Assembly: GCF_010548375.1 (NCBI RefSeq)
Contig: NZ_JAAGLY010000003.1
Coordinates: forward strand, 310,001-374,000
Origin: Streptomyces sp. SID13726
Lineage (GTDB): Bacteria; Actinomycetota; Actinomycetes; Streptomycetales; Streptomycetaceae
Length of the DNA stretch: 64,000 bases
Reading direction: 5' to 3'
Shown piece after piece: positions 27,683-37,800 of this stretch; the stretch's first letter is position 1, and every line of letters begins with the position of its first letter. The translations under genes were made by a program, and so were the position numbers. The notes under the pieces were generated by a model, which was given only the letters and a program-made list of their open reading frames with translations, made no database searches and was not told the DNA's origin.

Positions 27683-29064
27683 GCGGCCTCTCCCTTCTTC
27701 TGCGATGCGCCCTGCGGCACGCCCTGTGATGCGCCCTGCGATGCGGCGGCGAGGTCTTCTTCCCAGAACGCGCCGCCCGGGAACGTGTACCGCGCTATGG
27801 ACTCCGGGCGCATGGCGGCCGAGAAGCCCGGCGCGGTGGGTGCCGTGTAGTGGCCCTCGCGGATCACCACCGGGTCGAGGAAGTGGTCGTGCAGATGGTC
27901 GACGTACTCGATGACCCGGTCCTCGGTGGTGCCGGTGACGGCGACGTAGTCGAACATCGAGAGGTGCTGCACGAGTTCGCACAGGCCGACCCCGCCCGCG
28001 TGCGGGCAGACCGGTACGCCGAACTTGGCGGCGAGGAGCAGGATGGCGAGGTTCTCGTTGACTCCGCCGACGCGGGCCGCGTCGATCTGGACGACGTCCA
28101 CCGCGTTCGCCTGGAGCAACTGCTTGAAGACGACCCGGTTCTGGACGTGCTCGCCGGTGGCGACCTTCACCGGGGCGACGGCCTCGCGGACGGCGGCGTG
28201 GCCGAGGATGTCGTCGGGGCTGGTGGGCTCCTCGATCCAGTACGGGTCGAACTCGGCGAGGGCCTTGGTCCAGCGGATCGCCTCGTCGACGTCCCAGCGC
28301 TGGTTGGCGTCGATCGCCATGCGGATGCCGGGGCCGACGACCTGGCGGGCGACCCGGCAGCGCCGTACGTCGTCCTCCAGGTCCGCGCCGACCTTCAGCT
28401 TGATCTGCGTGAAGCCGTCGGCGACGGCCTCGGCGGCGAGCCGGGTGAGCTTCTCGTCGTCGTAGCCGAGCCAGCCGGCGGAGGTGGTGTAGGCCGGGTA
28501 GCCCTGGGCGAGCAGCTTCGCGGAGCGTTCCCGTGCGCCCTCCCGGCCCCGGCGCAGGATGTCCAGGGCTTCCTCGGGGGTGAGCGCGTCCGTGAGGTAG
28601 CGGAAGTCGATCTGGCCGACCAGCCATTCGGGGTCGCCCTCGGCGAGCAGTCGCCACAGGGGCTTGTCGGCGCGCTTGGCGGCCAGGTCCCAGACGGCGT
28701 TGACGACCGCGCCGATCGCCATGTGCATCACGCCCTTCTCGGGGCCGAGCCAACGGAGTTGGCTGTCGCCGATCAGGTCGCGGTTCAACGTCCCCGGGTC
28801 CGCGCAGAGTTCGTCGACGGAGCGTCCGACCACATGTCCGCGCAGCGCCTCGATCGCGGCGACCTGGACCTCGTTGCCCCGCCCGATGGTGAAGGTGAAG
28901 CCGTGCCCCTCGTGCCCGTCGGCCGCGTCGGTGCGCAGGACGACGTAGGCCGCCGAGTAGTCGGGGTCCGGGTTCATCGCGTCGGAGCCGTCGAGCTCGC
29001 GCGAGGTGGGGAAGCGGATGTCGTAGGTGTCTACCGCGGTGATGCGGGCGGTGGTCGAGGACAC
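27679..29064 (-). CDS. L-fuconate dehydratase (enolase superfamily)
   Basis: A 461-residue enolase-superfamily acid-sugar dehydratase. Active-site residues are visible: KLK at 222-224, metal ligands D252 (IDANQRW), E278 (IEEPTSPDD) and E305 (TGEHVQNR), then D328 and H355 (CPHAGGVG). This set fits the mandelate racemase-like fuconate dehydratases. GTG at 29064 was chosen because the family N-terminus [14 protein letters not shown] follows at once. The C-terminus is extended by an unusual [14 protein letters not shown] tail encoded by tandem 12-base repeats. Confidence 0.88.
   Translation of the reverse strand: MSSTTARITAVDTYDIRFPTSRELDGSDAMNPDPDYSAAYVVLRTDAADGHEGHGFTFTIGRGNEVQVAAIEALRGHVVGRSVDELCADPGTLNRDLIGDSQLRWLGPEKGVMHMAIGAVVNAVWDLAAKRADKPLWRLLAEGDPEWLVGQIDFRYLTDALTPEEALDILRRGREGARERSAKLLAQGYPAYTTSAGWLGYDDEKLTRLAAEAVADGFTQIKLKVGADLEDDVRRCRVARQVVGPGIRMAIDANQRWDVDEAIRWTKALAEFDPYWIEEPTSPDDILGHAAVREAVAPVKVATGEHVQNRVVFKQLLQANAVDVVQIDAARVGGVNENLAILLLAAKFGVPVCPHAGGVGLCELVQHLSMFDYVAVTGTTEDRVIEYVDHLHDHFLDPVVIREGHYTAPTAPGFSAAMRPESIARYTFPGGAFWEEDLAAASQGASQGVPQGASQKKGEAA
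27703..27750. repeat. Tandem 12-base repeats in the fuconate dehydratase tail
   Basis: Four units beginning at 27703, 27715, 27727 and 27739 are variants of CGATGCGCCCTG (minus strand CAGGGCGCATCG). They add repeated QGAS/QGVP residues after the folded domain and keep the frame, so copy number could vary without inactivating the enzyme. Confidence 0.75.
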
Positions 29065-29099
29065 GGAAGGCCTTTCGATAGGGGACGGGACGCGCGGGC

Positions 29100-30125
29100 T
29101 CAGTCCTGGGCGCGCCCCGTCGTCACACGGGCGATCATGAGGGCGACCAGGATGATTCCGCCGTAGATGGCCTGGATCCAGAAGGACGGCACCTGGGCCA
29201 GCGTGAGCAGGTTCTGGACGACCCCCAGCAGGAGTACGCCGGTCAGGGCGCCGAACATGGTGCCCTTGCCGCCGTCGAGGCTGATGCCGCCGATCACCGC
29301 GGCGGCGAACACGGTGAAGATCATGTTCTGGCCCTGGTTGGCACTGATCGCGCCGACGTAACCGGTCTGCATGATGCCGCCGACGGCCGCCAGGACCCCG
29401 GCCACCACGAACACTCCGAGCATCACGCGCTCGACGCGGATGCCGGCGGGGCCGGCCGCGTCGGCGTTGCCGCCGATGGCGTACAGGGAGCGGCCGATGC
29501 GGTGGTACTTGAGGACGAAGCCCGTGACCGCGAAGGCGACCGCGGCGAGCCACACGGACATCGGGATGTTCAGGAAGGTGGTGGTGGCGAGGGTGTAGAA
29601 GCTGTCGGGCATGCCGAAGAGGGTCTTGCCCTTGGTCGCGCCGACGAGCAGTCCGCGCAGCACGATCAGCATCGCGAGCGTCACGATGAACGCGTTGAGC
29701 TTGAACTTGACGACCAGGACGCCGTTGAAGGCGCCGACGACCGCGCCGGCCACGAGGATCGCCAACAGGGCGAGGGCGACCGGGAATTCGGTGCCCCAGC
29801 CGGACTGGGCGACCGGCAGGACGAGCAGCGCTCCTACGGCGGGCGCGATGCCGACGACCGACTCCAGGGAGAGGTCGAACTTGCCGGTGATCAGCACGAG
29901 GGACTCGGCCAGCACCACCATCGCGAGGGCGGCCGAGGCGCCGAGGATGGAGATCAGGTTGCGCTCGGTGAGGAACGAGTCGTTGACGAACGCGCCGAGC
30001 ACCATGAGGAGCAACAGCGCTGGTACGAGGGCGAGTTCGCGGGCGCGCCGGAGCAGGACCGTACGGGCCACCCGTGCCTCGGGCACCCGCACCTGCTTGA
30101 CCGGCGGAGCCTGGGTGTCAGCCAT
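29100..30125 (-). CDS. Sugar ABC transporter permease (ribose/RbsC type)
   Basis: A 341-residue integral membrane permease with about eight to ten helices. Family signatures are visible: [40 protein letters not shown] and the cytoplasmic loop [19 protein letters not shown]. With the binding protein and dual ATPase it forms a CUT2-type importer, inferred to carry L-fucose. The start overlaps the ATPase gene by eight bases. Confidence 0.9.
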   Translation of the reverse strand: MADTQAPPVKQVRVPEARVARTVLLRRARELALVPALLLLMVLGAFVNDSFLTERNLISILGASAALAMVVLAESLVLITGKFDLSLESVVGIAPAVGALLVLPVAQSGWGTEFPVALALLAILVAGAVVGAFNGVLVVKFKLNAFIVTLAMLIVLRGLLVGATKGKTLFGMPDSFYTLATTTFLNIPMSVWLAAVAFAVTGFVLKYHRIGRSLYAIGGNADAAGPAGIRVERVMLGVFVVAGVLAAVGGIMQTGYVGAISANQGQNMIFTVFAAAVIGGISLDGGKGTMFGALTGVLLLGVVQNLLTLAQVPSFWIQAIYGGIILVALMIARVTTGRAQD

Positions 30126-31611
30126 GGTGGTCCACTCCTTCGATGGAGGCGATCAGCTCGTGGTCGCGCCAGCCCGCCGGGTGCTCGGCGACCACGCGGC
30201 CGTGGAAGAGGACGAGGACGCGGTCGCAGCGGCGCAGGTCGTCGAGTTCGTCGGAGACGACCAGGACCGCGGTGCCGTCGTCGCGGGCGGTGTCCACGCG
30301 GGAGAGCAGGGACTCCTTGGACTTCACGTCCACGCCCGCGGTGGGGTTGATGAGGACGAGCAGCCGGGGTTCGGAGGCGAGCGCGCGGGCCATGACGACC
30401 TTCTGCGCGTTGCCGCCGGAGAGGTCGGAGACGGGCTGGTCGGGGCCCTCGGTGTGGATGTCGAGGCGGTCGATCAGCTCGGTGGCGAAGCCGCGCTTGC
30501 GGTCGGTGCCGACGAACCCGTAACGGCCGAGCCGGTCCAGGACGCTGAGGGTGGCGTTGTCGCCGATGGTCATGCCGAAGACCAGCCCCTGGGCGTGCCG
30601 GTCGCGCGGCACGAAGCCGACGCCGGCCTTCAAGGAGGCCTGCACATCGCCGAACGGCAGGGGTTTTCCGTCGAGTTGAGCGGTGCCGCCGGTCGGGGTG
30701 TGCAGTCCCGTGAACGACTCGGCCAGCTCGATCTTGCCGCTGCCGCTGATGCCGGCGAGTCCGACGACCTCACCGCGGCGGACGGTGAGGTCGACGTCCT
30801 GGTAGGCGTCGGAGGTGAGGCCCCGGGCGTCGAGGAGGACGGGGGTGTCGACCTCTCTTGTGCGCGCGGCCTGTTCCCGTTCGGGGACGGTCTCCCCGGC
30901 CATGGCCTCGATCAGCGCCGCCCGGGGCATGTCGGCGACAGGAGCGGTGGTGATCCAGCGGGCGTCCCTGAGGACGGTGACCGTCTGGCACACCTCGTAC
31001 ACCTCCTGGAGGTGGTGCGAGATGAACAGGAAGGTGACCCCGGAGTCCTGGAGCGCCCGCATCCGGCTGAACAGCCGCTCGATCTCCCGGTTGTCGAGCT
31101 GCGCGGTCGGCTCGTCGAGGACGATGAACCGGGCGCCGAAGCTCAACGCCCGGGCGATCTCCACCATTTGGCGGTCCTCGACCTTGAGGTCGGCGGTGCG
31201 CGCCTCCGGGTCGACGCGCACGTCCCAGGTGTCGAGGAGTTCGGTCGCCTCGGACCTCAGCGCGCGCCAGCTGATGAAGCCCCTCTTCAGCGGCTGCCGG
31301 TTGATGAAGAGGTTCTCGGCGACCGTCAACTCGGGTACGACGGTGGGCTTCTGGTAGACGCAGGCGACCTTGCTCCGCCAGGCGTCCCGGTCGGCGAGCG
31401 GAGGTGCGGGCTCGCCGTCGAAGCGGACCGTGCCCTCGTCGGGGGCCTGGAGGCCGGTGAGCAGGGTGACGAGGGTGGACTTGCCCGCGCCGTTGCGCCC
31501 GACGAGGGCGTGGGACTCGCCGGGCAGCACGGTGAGCCGGCCGTCGGCCAGGGCGGTCGTGGGGCCGTACCGCTTGACGACCCCGTGGGCTTCAACCAGT
31601 GGGGTGCTCAT
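30118..31611 (-). CDS. Sugar ABC transporter ATPase (two nucleotide-binding domains)
   Basis: A 497-residue CUT2 ATPase. Domain 1 has Walker A GRNGAGKST (38-46), a diverged signature LKVEDRQMVEIARAL and Walker B FIVLDEPTA (D166, E167). Domain 2 has Walker A GISGSGK (287-293), signature LSGGNAQ (398-404) and a Walker B read as LLVLINPTAGVD (417-428), where the acidic pair is replaced by I421 and N422. So one ATP site is probably inactive, an exaggerated form of the asymmetry seen in this family. ATG at 31611 overlaps the binding-protein stop (ATGA). Confidence 0.9.
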   Translation of the reverse strand: MSTPLVEAHGVVKRYGPTTALADGRLTVLPGESHALVGRNGAGKSTLVTLLTGLQAPDEGTVRFDGEPAPPLADRDAWRSKVACVYQKPTVVPELTVAENLFINRQPLKRGFISWRALRSEATELLDTWDVRVDPEARTADLKVEDRQMVEIARALSFGARFIVLDEPTAQLDNREIERLFSRMRALQDSGVTFLFISHHLQEVYEVCQTVTVLRDARWITTAPVADMPRAALIEAMAGETVPEREQAARTREVDTPVLLDARGLTSDAYQDVDLTVRRGEVVGLAGISGSGKIELAESFTGLHTPTGGTAQLDGKPLPFGDVQASLKAGVGFVPRDRHAQGLVFGMTIGDNATLSVLDRLGRYGFVGTDRKRGFATELIDRLDIHTEGPDQPVSDLSGGNAQKVVMARALASEPRLLVLINPTAGVDVKSKESLLSRVDTARDDGTAVLVVSDELDDLRRCDRVLVLFHGRVVAEHPAGWRDHELIASIEGVDHHG

Positions 31612-32681
31612 TTGACCGTGTTGCCCCACAGCTCGGGGTCGTCGACGTTCTCCTTGGTGACCAGGGGCGCGGGCAGCTGGTCCTCCAGGATGCCGCTGGA
31701 CAGCTTGACGATCGTGGAGTCGTGGTCGGTCGGCCCGGGCTTGAAGGTCTTCCCCTCCATCGCCGCCTTGATGTAGTACATGCCGTATTTGGCGTACAGG
31801 TCGGCGGGCTGGGAGACGGTGGCGTCGATCTCGCCCTTGCGGATGGCGTCGAATTCCTGCGGGATGCCGTCGTTGGAGACGATCGTGATGTGGCCCGCGG
31901 TGCCCGCCTTCTTCAGCATCCCCTTGGACTTCAGGGTCTGGAGGGTCGGCGCGAGGTAGACGCCGCCGGCCTGCATGTAGATGCCCTTGAGGTCGGGGTT
32001 GGCGTTCAGCAGGGTGCTGAGCTGCGAGGCGGCGGTGTCGGACTCCCACTTGGCGGGGATCTCAAGGACCTTCAGCTTCGGGAAGTTCTTCTTCACACAG
32101 GCGCGGAAGGCCTCGGAGCGGTCGCGGCCGTTGACCGAGGCGAGGTCGCCCATGATCTGCACGACCTTGCCGGACGTGATCTGCTTCCCGAGGTACTGGC
32201 AGGCCTTCTCGCCGTACGAGACGTTGTTGGCCCGTACGACCATGGCGACCTTGCCCTTGTCGGGGGCCACGTCGACGGCGACGACCGGGACGCCCTTGCG
32301 TTCGGCCTGGTCGAGGCCGGCCTCGATGGCGGCGCTGTCCAGCGGGGCGACGACCAGGCCCTTGACGCCCTGGTTGAGCTCGTTGTTGATGTCGGTGATC
32401 TGCTGGGAGGGATCGCTGTTGGAGTTGATGGTCTTCAGCGTGTCCACCCCCTCGGACTTGGCCATCTTGGGCACGTAGTCGTTGTACGACTGCCAGAACG
32501 GCGAGGTCAGCAGCGGCAGGATCACTCCCACCTTGCCGGTCCCGTCGCCCCCGGCACTGCCGGTGCTGCCGGTGTCCTTGGTGCTGCCGCACGCGGCGAG
32601 CACGAGCGAGGCGCTCGCTGCCACGGCGACCGCGCCGACGATCCGCATTCTGTTCCGCTTCCCCACTGTCCTGCCGGGCAT
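31608..32681 (-). CDS. Sugar-binding lipoprotein of the fucose ABC importer
   Basis: A 357-residue periplasmic-binding protein with a lipobox at Cys31 (LVLAACGS) and the ribose-binding fold (GVILPLLTSPFWQSYNDYV, GLVVAPLDSAAIEAGLD, VSNDGIPQEFDAI). It should capture a monosaccharide outside the membrane. The linked catabolic genes suggest L-fucose. The ATG at 32681 follows AGGAG. It is the first gene of the operon, divergent from the FadR-type regulator. Confidence 0.9.
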   Translation of the reverse strand: MPGRTVGKRNRMRIVGAVAVAASASLVLAACGSTKDTGSTGSAGGDGTGKVGVILPLLTSPFWQSYNDYVPKMAKSEGVDTLKTINSNSDPSQQITDINNELNQGVKGLVVAPLDSAAIEAGLDQAERKGVPVVAVDVAPDKGKVAMVVRANNVSYGEKACQYLGKQITSGKVVQIMGDLASVNGRDRSEAFRACVKKNFPKLKVLEIPAKWESDTAASQLSTLLNANPDLKGIYMQAGGVYLAPTLQTLKSKGMLKKAGTAGHITIVSNDGIPQEFDAIRKGEIDATVSQPADLYAKYGMYYIKAAMEGKTFKPGPTDHDSTIVKLSSGILEDQLPAPLVTKENVDDPELWGNTVK

Positions 32682-32748
32682 CTGGCGGCTCCTCGTTGAG
32701 CGTGTTCTCGCGTGATCGAGCACGAGCGTGTTCGAGCAGATGACGGCA

Positions 32749-32776
32749 TACTTATCAGACCACTCACCCTTGGCAA
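32749..32776 (-). promoter_or_regulatory. Candidate promoter of the fucose operon
   Basis: On the minus strand TTGCCA (32776-32771) and TAAGTA (32754-32749) are separated by 16 bases. The spacer contains GTGGTC, a half-site of the operator at 32815, so the regulator could also touch the promoter. Confidence 0.45.
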
Positions 32777-32814
32777 TACCCTCTGGCGGCAGATTTTCCC
32801 GTCTTCCGGCCATA

Positions 32815-32827
32815 GTGGTCCGACCAC
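32815..32827. promoter_or_regulatory. FadR-type operator
   Basis: GTGGTC-C-GACCAC is a perfect 13-base palindrome containing TGGT-N3-ACCA, the usual FadR/GntR subfamily core. It lies between the divergent fucose operon and its regulator gene. Confidence 0.75.
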
Positions 32828-32917
32828 CTCGCCGGTTAGACTGCGGCGCACCCGGTGAGTGCCCGGTGCTTTCCCGGCGCGTGCCCGGTGGTGGCATCCG
32901 GTGAGTGGAGGAGTGGC

Positions 32918-33619
32918 GTGGACGAGACAGCCCCGCAGAAGGGCACCGTGACGCAGCGCGCCATCGAGCAGATCAAGGCGATGATCGGCGAGGGCCGCCT
33001 GGAGCCGGGCCAGCGGCTGCCGACCGAGCGTGATCTGGCCGCTCAGCTGGGCATCTCGCGCAGTTCGATGCGGGAGGCGATCCGCGCGCTGACGGTCCTC
33101 GGGGTGCTGGAGGCGCGGCACGGCTCCGGGATCTACGTCACCCAGCTGGAGGCCGGCGATCTGCTGGAGACCTTCGGGGTGGTCGCCGACCTGTCCCGGG
33201 GCCCGCGTCTGGTGGAGCTGCTGGAGGTGCGCCGCATCCTGGAGTCGACGGCGACCGCGCTGGCCGCCGCCCGGATCACCCCCGACCAGCTGGCCGAGGT
33301 CGAGAAGCACCTCACGGCGATGAACGCCACCGACGACCCCGAGGAGATCCTCGCCCACGACCTGGCCTTCCATCGCGAGATCGCGGCGGCCGCGGGCAAC
33401 GACACCATGGCGGCGATCCTGGAGGGCCTGTCCTCACGCACCTTCCGCGCGCGCGTGTGGCGCGGGTACCAGGAGGAAGGCGCCTTCGAACGGACCCGGC
33501 GTGAGCACGCGGCGATCCACCGCGCGCTGGTGGCCCACGATCCGGAGGCGGCCCGCGCTGCGGCCGCCGCGCATGTGGGCGAAGTGGAGGAGTGGCTGCG
33601 GGCACAGCTCGGGGCATGA
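32918..33619 (+). CDS. FadR-subfamily GntR regulator of the fucose operon
   Basis: The 233-residue protein has an N-terminal GntR winged helix (about 10-75; LPTERDLAAQLGISRSSMRE) and a helical FCD ligand domain (about 90-230). Metal-binding residues of the FCD family are suggested by AHDLAFHREI and HAAIHRALVAHD. GTG at 32918 has GGAGGAG upstream. It is divergent from the fucose transporter operon with a canonical palindrome between. It is probably a repressor released by fucose or a pathway acid. Confidence 0.9.
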   Translation: MDETAPQKGTVTQRAIEQIKAMIGEGRLEPGQRLPTERDLAAQLGISRSSMREAIRALTVLGVLEARHGSGIYVTQLEAGDLLETFGVVADLSRGPRLVELLEVRRILESTATALAAARITPDQLAEVEKHLTAMNATDDPEEILAHDLAFHREIAAAAGNDTMAAILEGLSSRTFRARVWRGYQEEGAFERTRREHAAIHRALVAHDPEAARAAAAAHVGEVEEWLRAQLGA

Positions 33620-33749
33620 ACGCGGGGGAGGTCGTAGTGGAGCTGGCCTTCCTCGGCCCCGACCGCAGCGGGCTCGGCGGAGACGGTGACCAGACCGCCG
33701 TCCTCCCGGGGACCTTGCGAGGAGGAGTTCACGGTCCGGTGGGGTCAGC

Positions 33750-34886
33750 TCATCCCGTGAGGACCCGGGTCTCCGCGTCGGGCAGCTTCGCCCACCAGTG
33801 CCCGTAGCGGCCGTAGACCCGGGGCTCCCGGTCCGCGAGCAGGGCCGTCAGCGACCTGGCCTCCTCGGCGAGGCCGTCCCAGGTCTGCGGGGTGAGGTCG
33901 TGGAAGGCCGTCGCCTCGACACCGCCGCCCTCGGCCGGGCGCCAGACTCCGGCCACCCGGCCGTCCACCAGCAGGGTCGGCAGCACGTCACCGTTGACCC
34001 GGATCACCAGCGGCCGGTAGTCCGGCGGGATCATGCGGCCGCGGTCGGCGTACGCCAGCAGCGTGCTGTCCCACATGGCCATCAGCCGGGGTGGCGCGGG
34101 GGTGTCCGCGGGCGGGCGCGGGGCGCCGGGAAGGTCGTACAGGATCGTGCCGTCGGGGCCGTCGAGTTGCTCGACGGTGTCCGTGAGCGCGTGCAGCGCC
34201 TTGCGGACGCGGGCCCGCTGCGCGGTGGCGAACTGGGCGACGTCCGCGACGGAGGCGGGCCCGAACGCCTCCAGACAGCGCAGCACGAGAGCCTCAAGTG
34301 CCTTGTCCTCCCGCTCCCTTGAGAACGTCCCCTCGGGTGCCGCGACATACGACGGGGACGTGCCGAACGACCAGGGCCCGCCGCTCGGCACATGCACCAG
34401 CGGGGCGTACGCGCGCATCCCCCACCAGGCACCGTCCCGCCGCTCCTCGCCGACCCGCTCGGCGAGCCATGCCGACAGGTCGCCGTTGGACCGTGGCTCC
34501 ACGGCGAACTCCAGGAAGCCCGGCTCCAGTTCGAGGGCGTCCGCGGGAGTCAGCCCCGCGGCGGCGAAGCGGTGACCGAGCCGGGAAGCGTGCAGCGTGG
34601 GCCGCATCGCCTCCCGGACCATCGGGTAGTCCTCGGCGTGCACCGCGTGCAGGGTGATCCGCAGCAGGGTCGCCTTGACGAGGGTTCGGCCGGCGAAGGC
34701 CGCGTCGAGGTCGGCCGGGGCGAAGCCTTCGAGCCGGTTCCACAGCGCGAGATACGGCGACGCGGGCTGCTGCGCCTGGAGCGCGAGAACCCGCCGGACC
34801 GCCTCGCCCACCGGCAGCCGCTCCCGGTTCAGGAGCAGCTGGCGGGCGAGCGTGGCCCGGTTGAGTTCCCGCGCGGTGATCTTCAC
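33750..34886 (-). CDS. HTH_42-family DNA glycosylase (AlkZ/AlkX-like)
   Basis: The 378-residue winged-helix-repeat protein of the HTH_42 superfamily begins MKITARELNRATLARQLLL and has the catalytic Q-x-Q motif at Q37 and Q39 (LALQAQQ). These are the positions of the catalytic Gln pair I recall for AlkZ, the azinomycin interstrand-crosslink glycosylase of S. sahachiroi. Related proteins remove bulky alkyl adducts. GTG at 34886 overlaps the alpha-mannosidase stop (GTGA), so it is the last, coupled gene of the N-glycan operon. This pairing is unexpected. Confidence 0.82.
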   Translation of the reverse strand: MKITARELNRATLARQLLLNRERLPVGEAVRRVLALQAQQPASPYLALWNRLEGFAPADLDAAFAGRTLVKATLLRITLHAVHAEDYPMVREAMRPTLHASRLGHRFAAAGLTPADALELEPGFLEFAVEPRSNGDLSAWLAERVGEERRDGAWWGMRAYAPLVHVPSGGPWSFGTSPSYVAAPEGTFSREREDKALEALVLRCLEAFGPASVADVAQFATAQRARVRKALHALTDTVEQLDGPDGTILYDLPGAPRPPADTPAPPRLMAMWDSTLLAYADRGRMIPPDYRPLVIRVNGDVLPTLLVDGRVAGVWRPAEGGGVEATAFHDLTPQTWDGLAEEARSLTALLADREPRVYGRYGHWWAKLPDAETRVLTG

Positions 34887-37800
34887 ACCAGGGATTGTGC
34901 CCTCTTGAACCGCAGGGTCACCAGCTCGAACGGCCGCAGCCGCAGGGACACCGCGTTCCGCTCGCGCCGGGGCCCGGGGCCTTCGGACAGCGGGCGCTCC
35001 AGCAGATCCGTCGCCGTGACCCCGGCGACCTCGAACCCCGCGGTGAGCGTGGCCCGGGCCCGCCCGCCGTGCGCCTCGTGGAACCGCACGACCACGTCCC
35101 CGCTGCCGTCGTCGGCCAGCTTGACGGCGGTGACGACGACCGCGTCCCGGTCGACCGACACCAGGGGTGCGACCTCCCCGGCACCCGTGACCCGCCGTTC
35201 CGGCAGATTGATCCGCCAGCCCTCCCGCACCGCGTCCCCGATCCCCGCACCCGGCACCAGCGCGTGCCGGAAGCGGTGGACGCCCTGGTCGGTCTCGGGG
35301 TCGGGGAAGCGCGGGGCGCGCAGCAGCGACACCCGGACCGTGGTCGTCGTGCCCTGGTCGCCGTCCGTGCGGACGGTCCGGGTCACGTCGTGGCCGTACG
35401 TCGAGTCGTTGACGACCGCCACGCCCCAGCCGGGTTCCTCCAGGTGGACGAAGCGGTGGTTGCAGGCCTCGAACTTGGCCGCCTCCCAGGAGGTGTTGGT
35501 GTGCGTGGGCCGATGGAAGTGCCCGAACTGCGTCTCCGACGCGTACCGTTCGGCGTGCACGTCGAGCGGGAAGGCGAGCTTGAGGAACTTCTCGGTCTCG
35601 CGCCAGTCCACTTCGGTGTCGATGAGCAGCCGGGTCTCCCCCGGTGCCAGGGACAGGACTTGGGTGACGCGGGAGGCGCCGAAGGAGCGGGTGACGCGCA
35701 GGCTCCCCTCCCCCGCCACCACCTCCTCCACGTCGGTGAGGTCCGTGACGGTGTTCCGGTAGAACTCGTCGACGTCCCAGGCGTCCCACATGTTCGGGAA
35801 GTCCGGGTGGAGTTGGAGGAGGTTGGCCGCCCGGCCGGGTGCGATGCTCTCGCGGTCGGCCCCGATGTCGTACACGGAGACGACCAGGCCGCGGTCGTCC
35901 GTCTCCACGCGCAGCAGGCCGTTGTCCAGGACGTGTCCGCCGGCCGGACGCTCGGACAGGGTGGTCCGTCCCTCGACCACCTCGGTTCCGGCGCCGCCCG
36001 CGGCGACTCCGTTACGGCCGTGGGGTGCGGGGTTGAAGAGCAGTTCCCCGGTCCCCTCCCCCGCCAGGGCGCGCTGGGCCGCGTCGATGATCCCGTTCAG
36101 CTCCTCGGCGAGCCGCTCGTAGGTCCGCCGTGCCTCGCGGTGCACCCACGCGATGGACGACCCGGGCAGGATGTCGTGGAACTGATGCAGCAGCACCGTC
36201 TTCCAGATGCGGTCCAACTCCTCGTACGGGTACGGGAATCCGGCCCGCACGGCCGCCGCCGCCGCCCACAGCTCGGCCTCGCGCAGGAGGTGTTCGCTGC
36301 GGCGGTTGCCCTGCTTGGTCCTGGCCTGGCTGGTGAGGGTGGCCCGGTGGAGTTCGAGGTACAACTCGCCGACCCAGACCGGTGGTTCGGGATACTCCGC
36401 CTCGGCCTTGGTGAAGAACTCCGCCGGGGTCTCCCAGACGACGGCCGCCGAGCCCTCCAGGTCATGGAGGCGGGCCGCCTTGGCGACCATCTCCCGGGTC
36501 GTGCCGCCGCCTCCGTCGCCCCAGCCGGTCGGTGCGAGGGAGTGCCGGGCGACCCCCTTGTCCTTGAAGTTCCGTGCCGCGTGGGCGATCTCGCTGCCCT
36601 TCATGGAGCAGTTGTAGGTGTCTACGGGCGGGAAGTGGGTGAAGATCCGGGTGCCGTCGATGCCCTCCCAGCGGAAGGTGTGGTGCGGGAACTTGTTGGT
36701 CTGGGACCACGAGATCTTCTGCGTCAGCAGCCACTTGGAGCCCGCCGCCTTGATGATCTGCGGGAGTCCGGCCGCGAACCCGAACGTGTCGGGCAGCCAC
36801 GCCTCCTCGTTCTCGACGCCGAACTCGTCGAGGAAGAACCGCTTGCCGTGCACGAACTGACGGGCCATCGCCTCCGAGCCCGGCATGTTGGTGTCCGACT
36901 CCACCCACATGCCGCCGGCCGGCACGAACCGCCCGTCCGCGACCGCCTTCTTGACCCGCGCCCACACCTCGGGCCGGTGGTCGCGCACCCAGGCCCACTG
37001 CTGGGCCTGGGACATGGCGAACACGAACTCCGGCTCGTCGTCGAGCAGGGCGGTCATGTTGGAGGTCGTGCGGGCGACCTTGCGCACGGTCTCGCGCAGC
37101 GGCCACAGCCACGCCGAGTCGATGTGCGCGTGTCCGACGGCGCTGATGCGGTGGGCGGAGGGCACGGCGGGCTCCGACAGGACCGTCTCCAGCCGTACCC
37201 GCGCCTGCGCGGCCGTGCCGTTGACGTCCTGGAGGTCCAGCGCGTCCAGGGCCTTCTCCACCGCCCGCAGGATGTCCCAGCGGCGCGCCGACTCCACCGG
37301 CAGCTCGGCCATCAGCTCGCCGAGCACCTCCAGGTCGAGGACCAGCTGCCAGACGGTCTCGTCGAAGACGGCGAGGTCCATGCGTGCCAGCCGGTACTGG
37401 GGTTCGCTGCCGGCGGTCTCCTTGTCGCCCAACTGCGTGGGCAGGAAGGGGTGGTAGTCGAGGATCACCGGGTTGGAGGCGGCCTCGACATGCAGGCGCA
37501 CCGCCTCGCCGCCCTCGACGGGAGCGCCGATCCGCACCCACTGGTTGCGCGGGTTGAGGCCCTTCACCGGGGTGCCGTCGGGCCGGTAGACCAGGCCCTC
37601 GCACTGGAAGCCGGGCATGTTCTCGTCGAAGCCGAGGTCGAGCAGGGCCTCCACGGTCCGCCCGGCCCACGCCTCGGGGACGGTCCCGGTGACCCGGAAC
37701 CAGCTGGTGCCCCAGGGAGCACCCCAGCGGGCGCCCACGGCGACCGGCTCGGGCTCGGCCGCGAGTCCCTCGGCGACGGGCACCGGCTCGTCGGGGGCGT

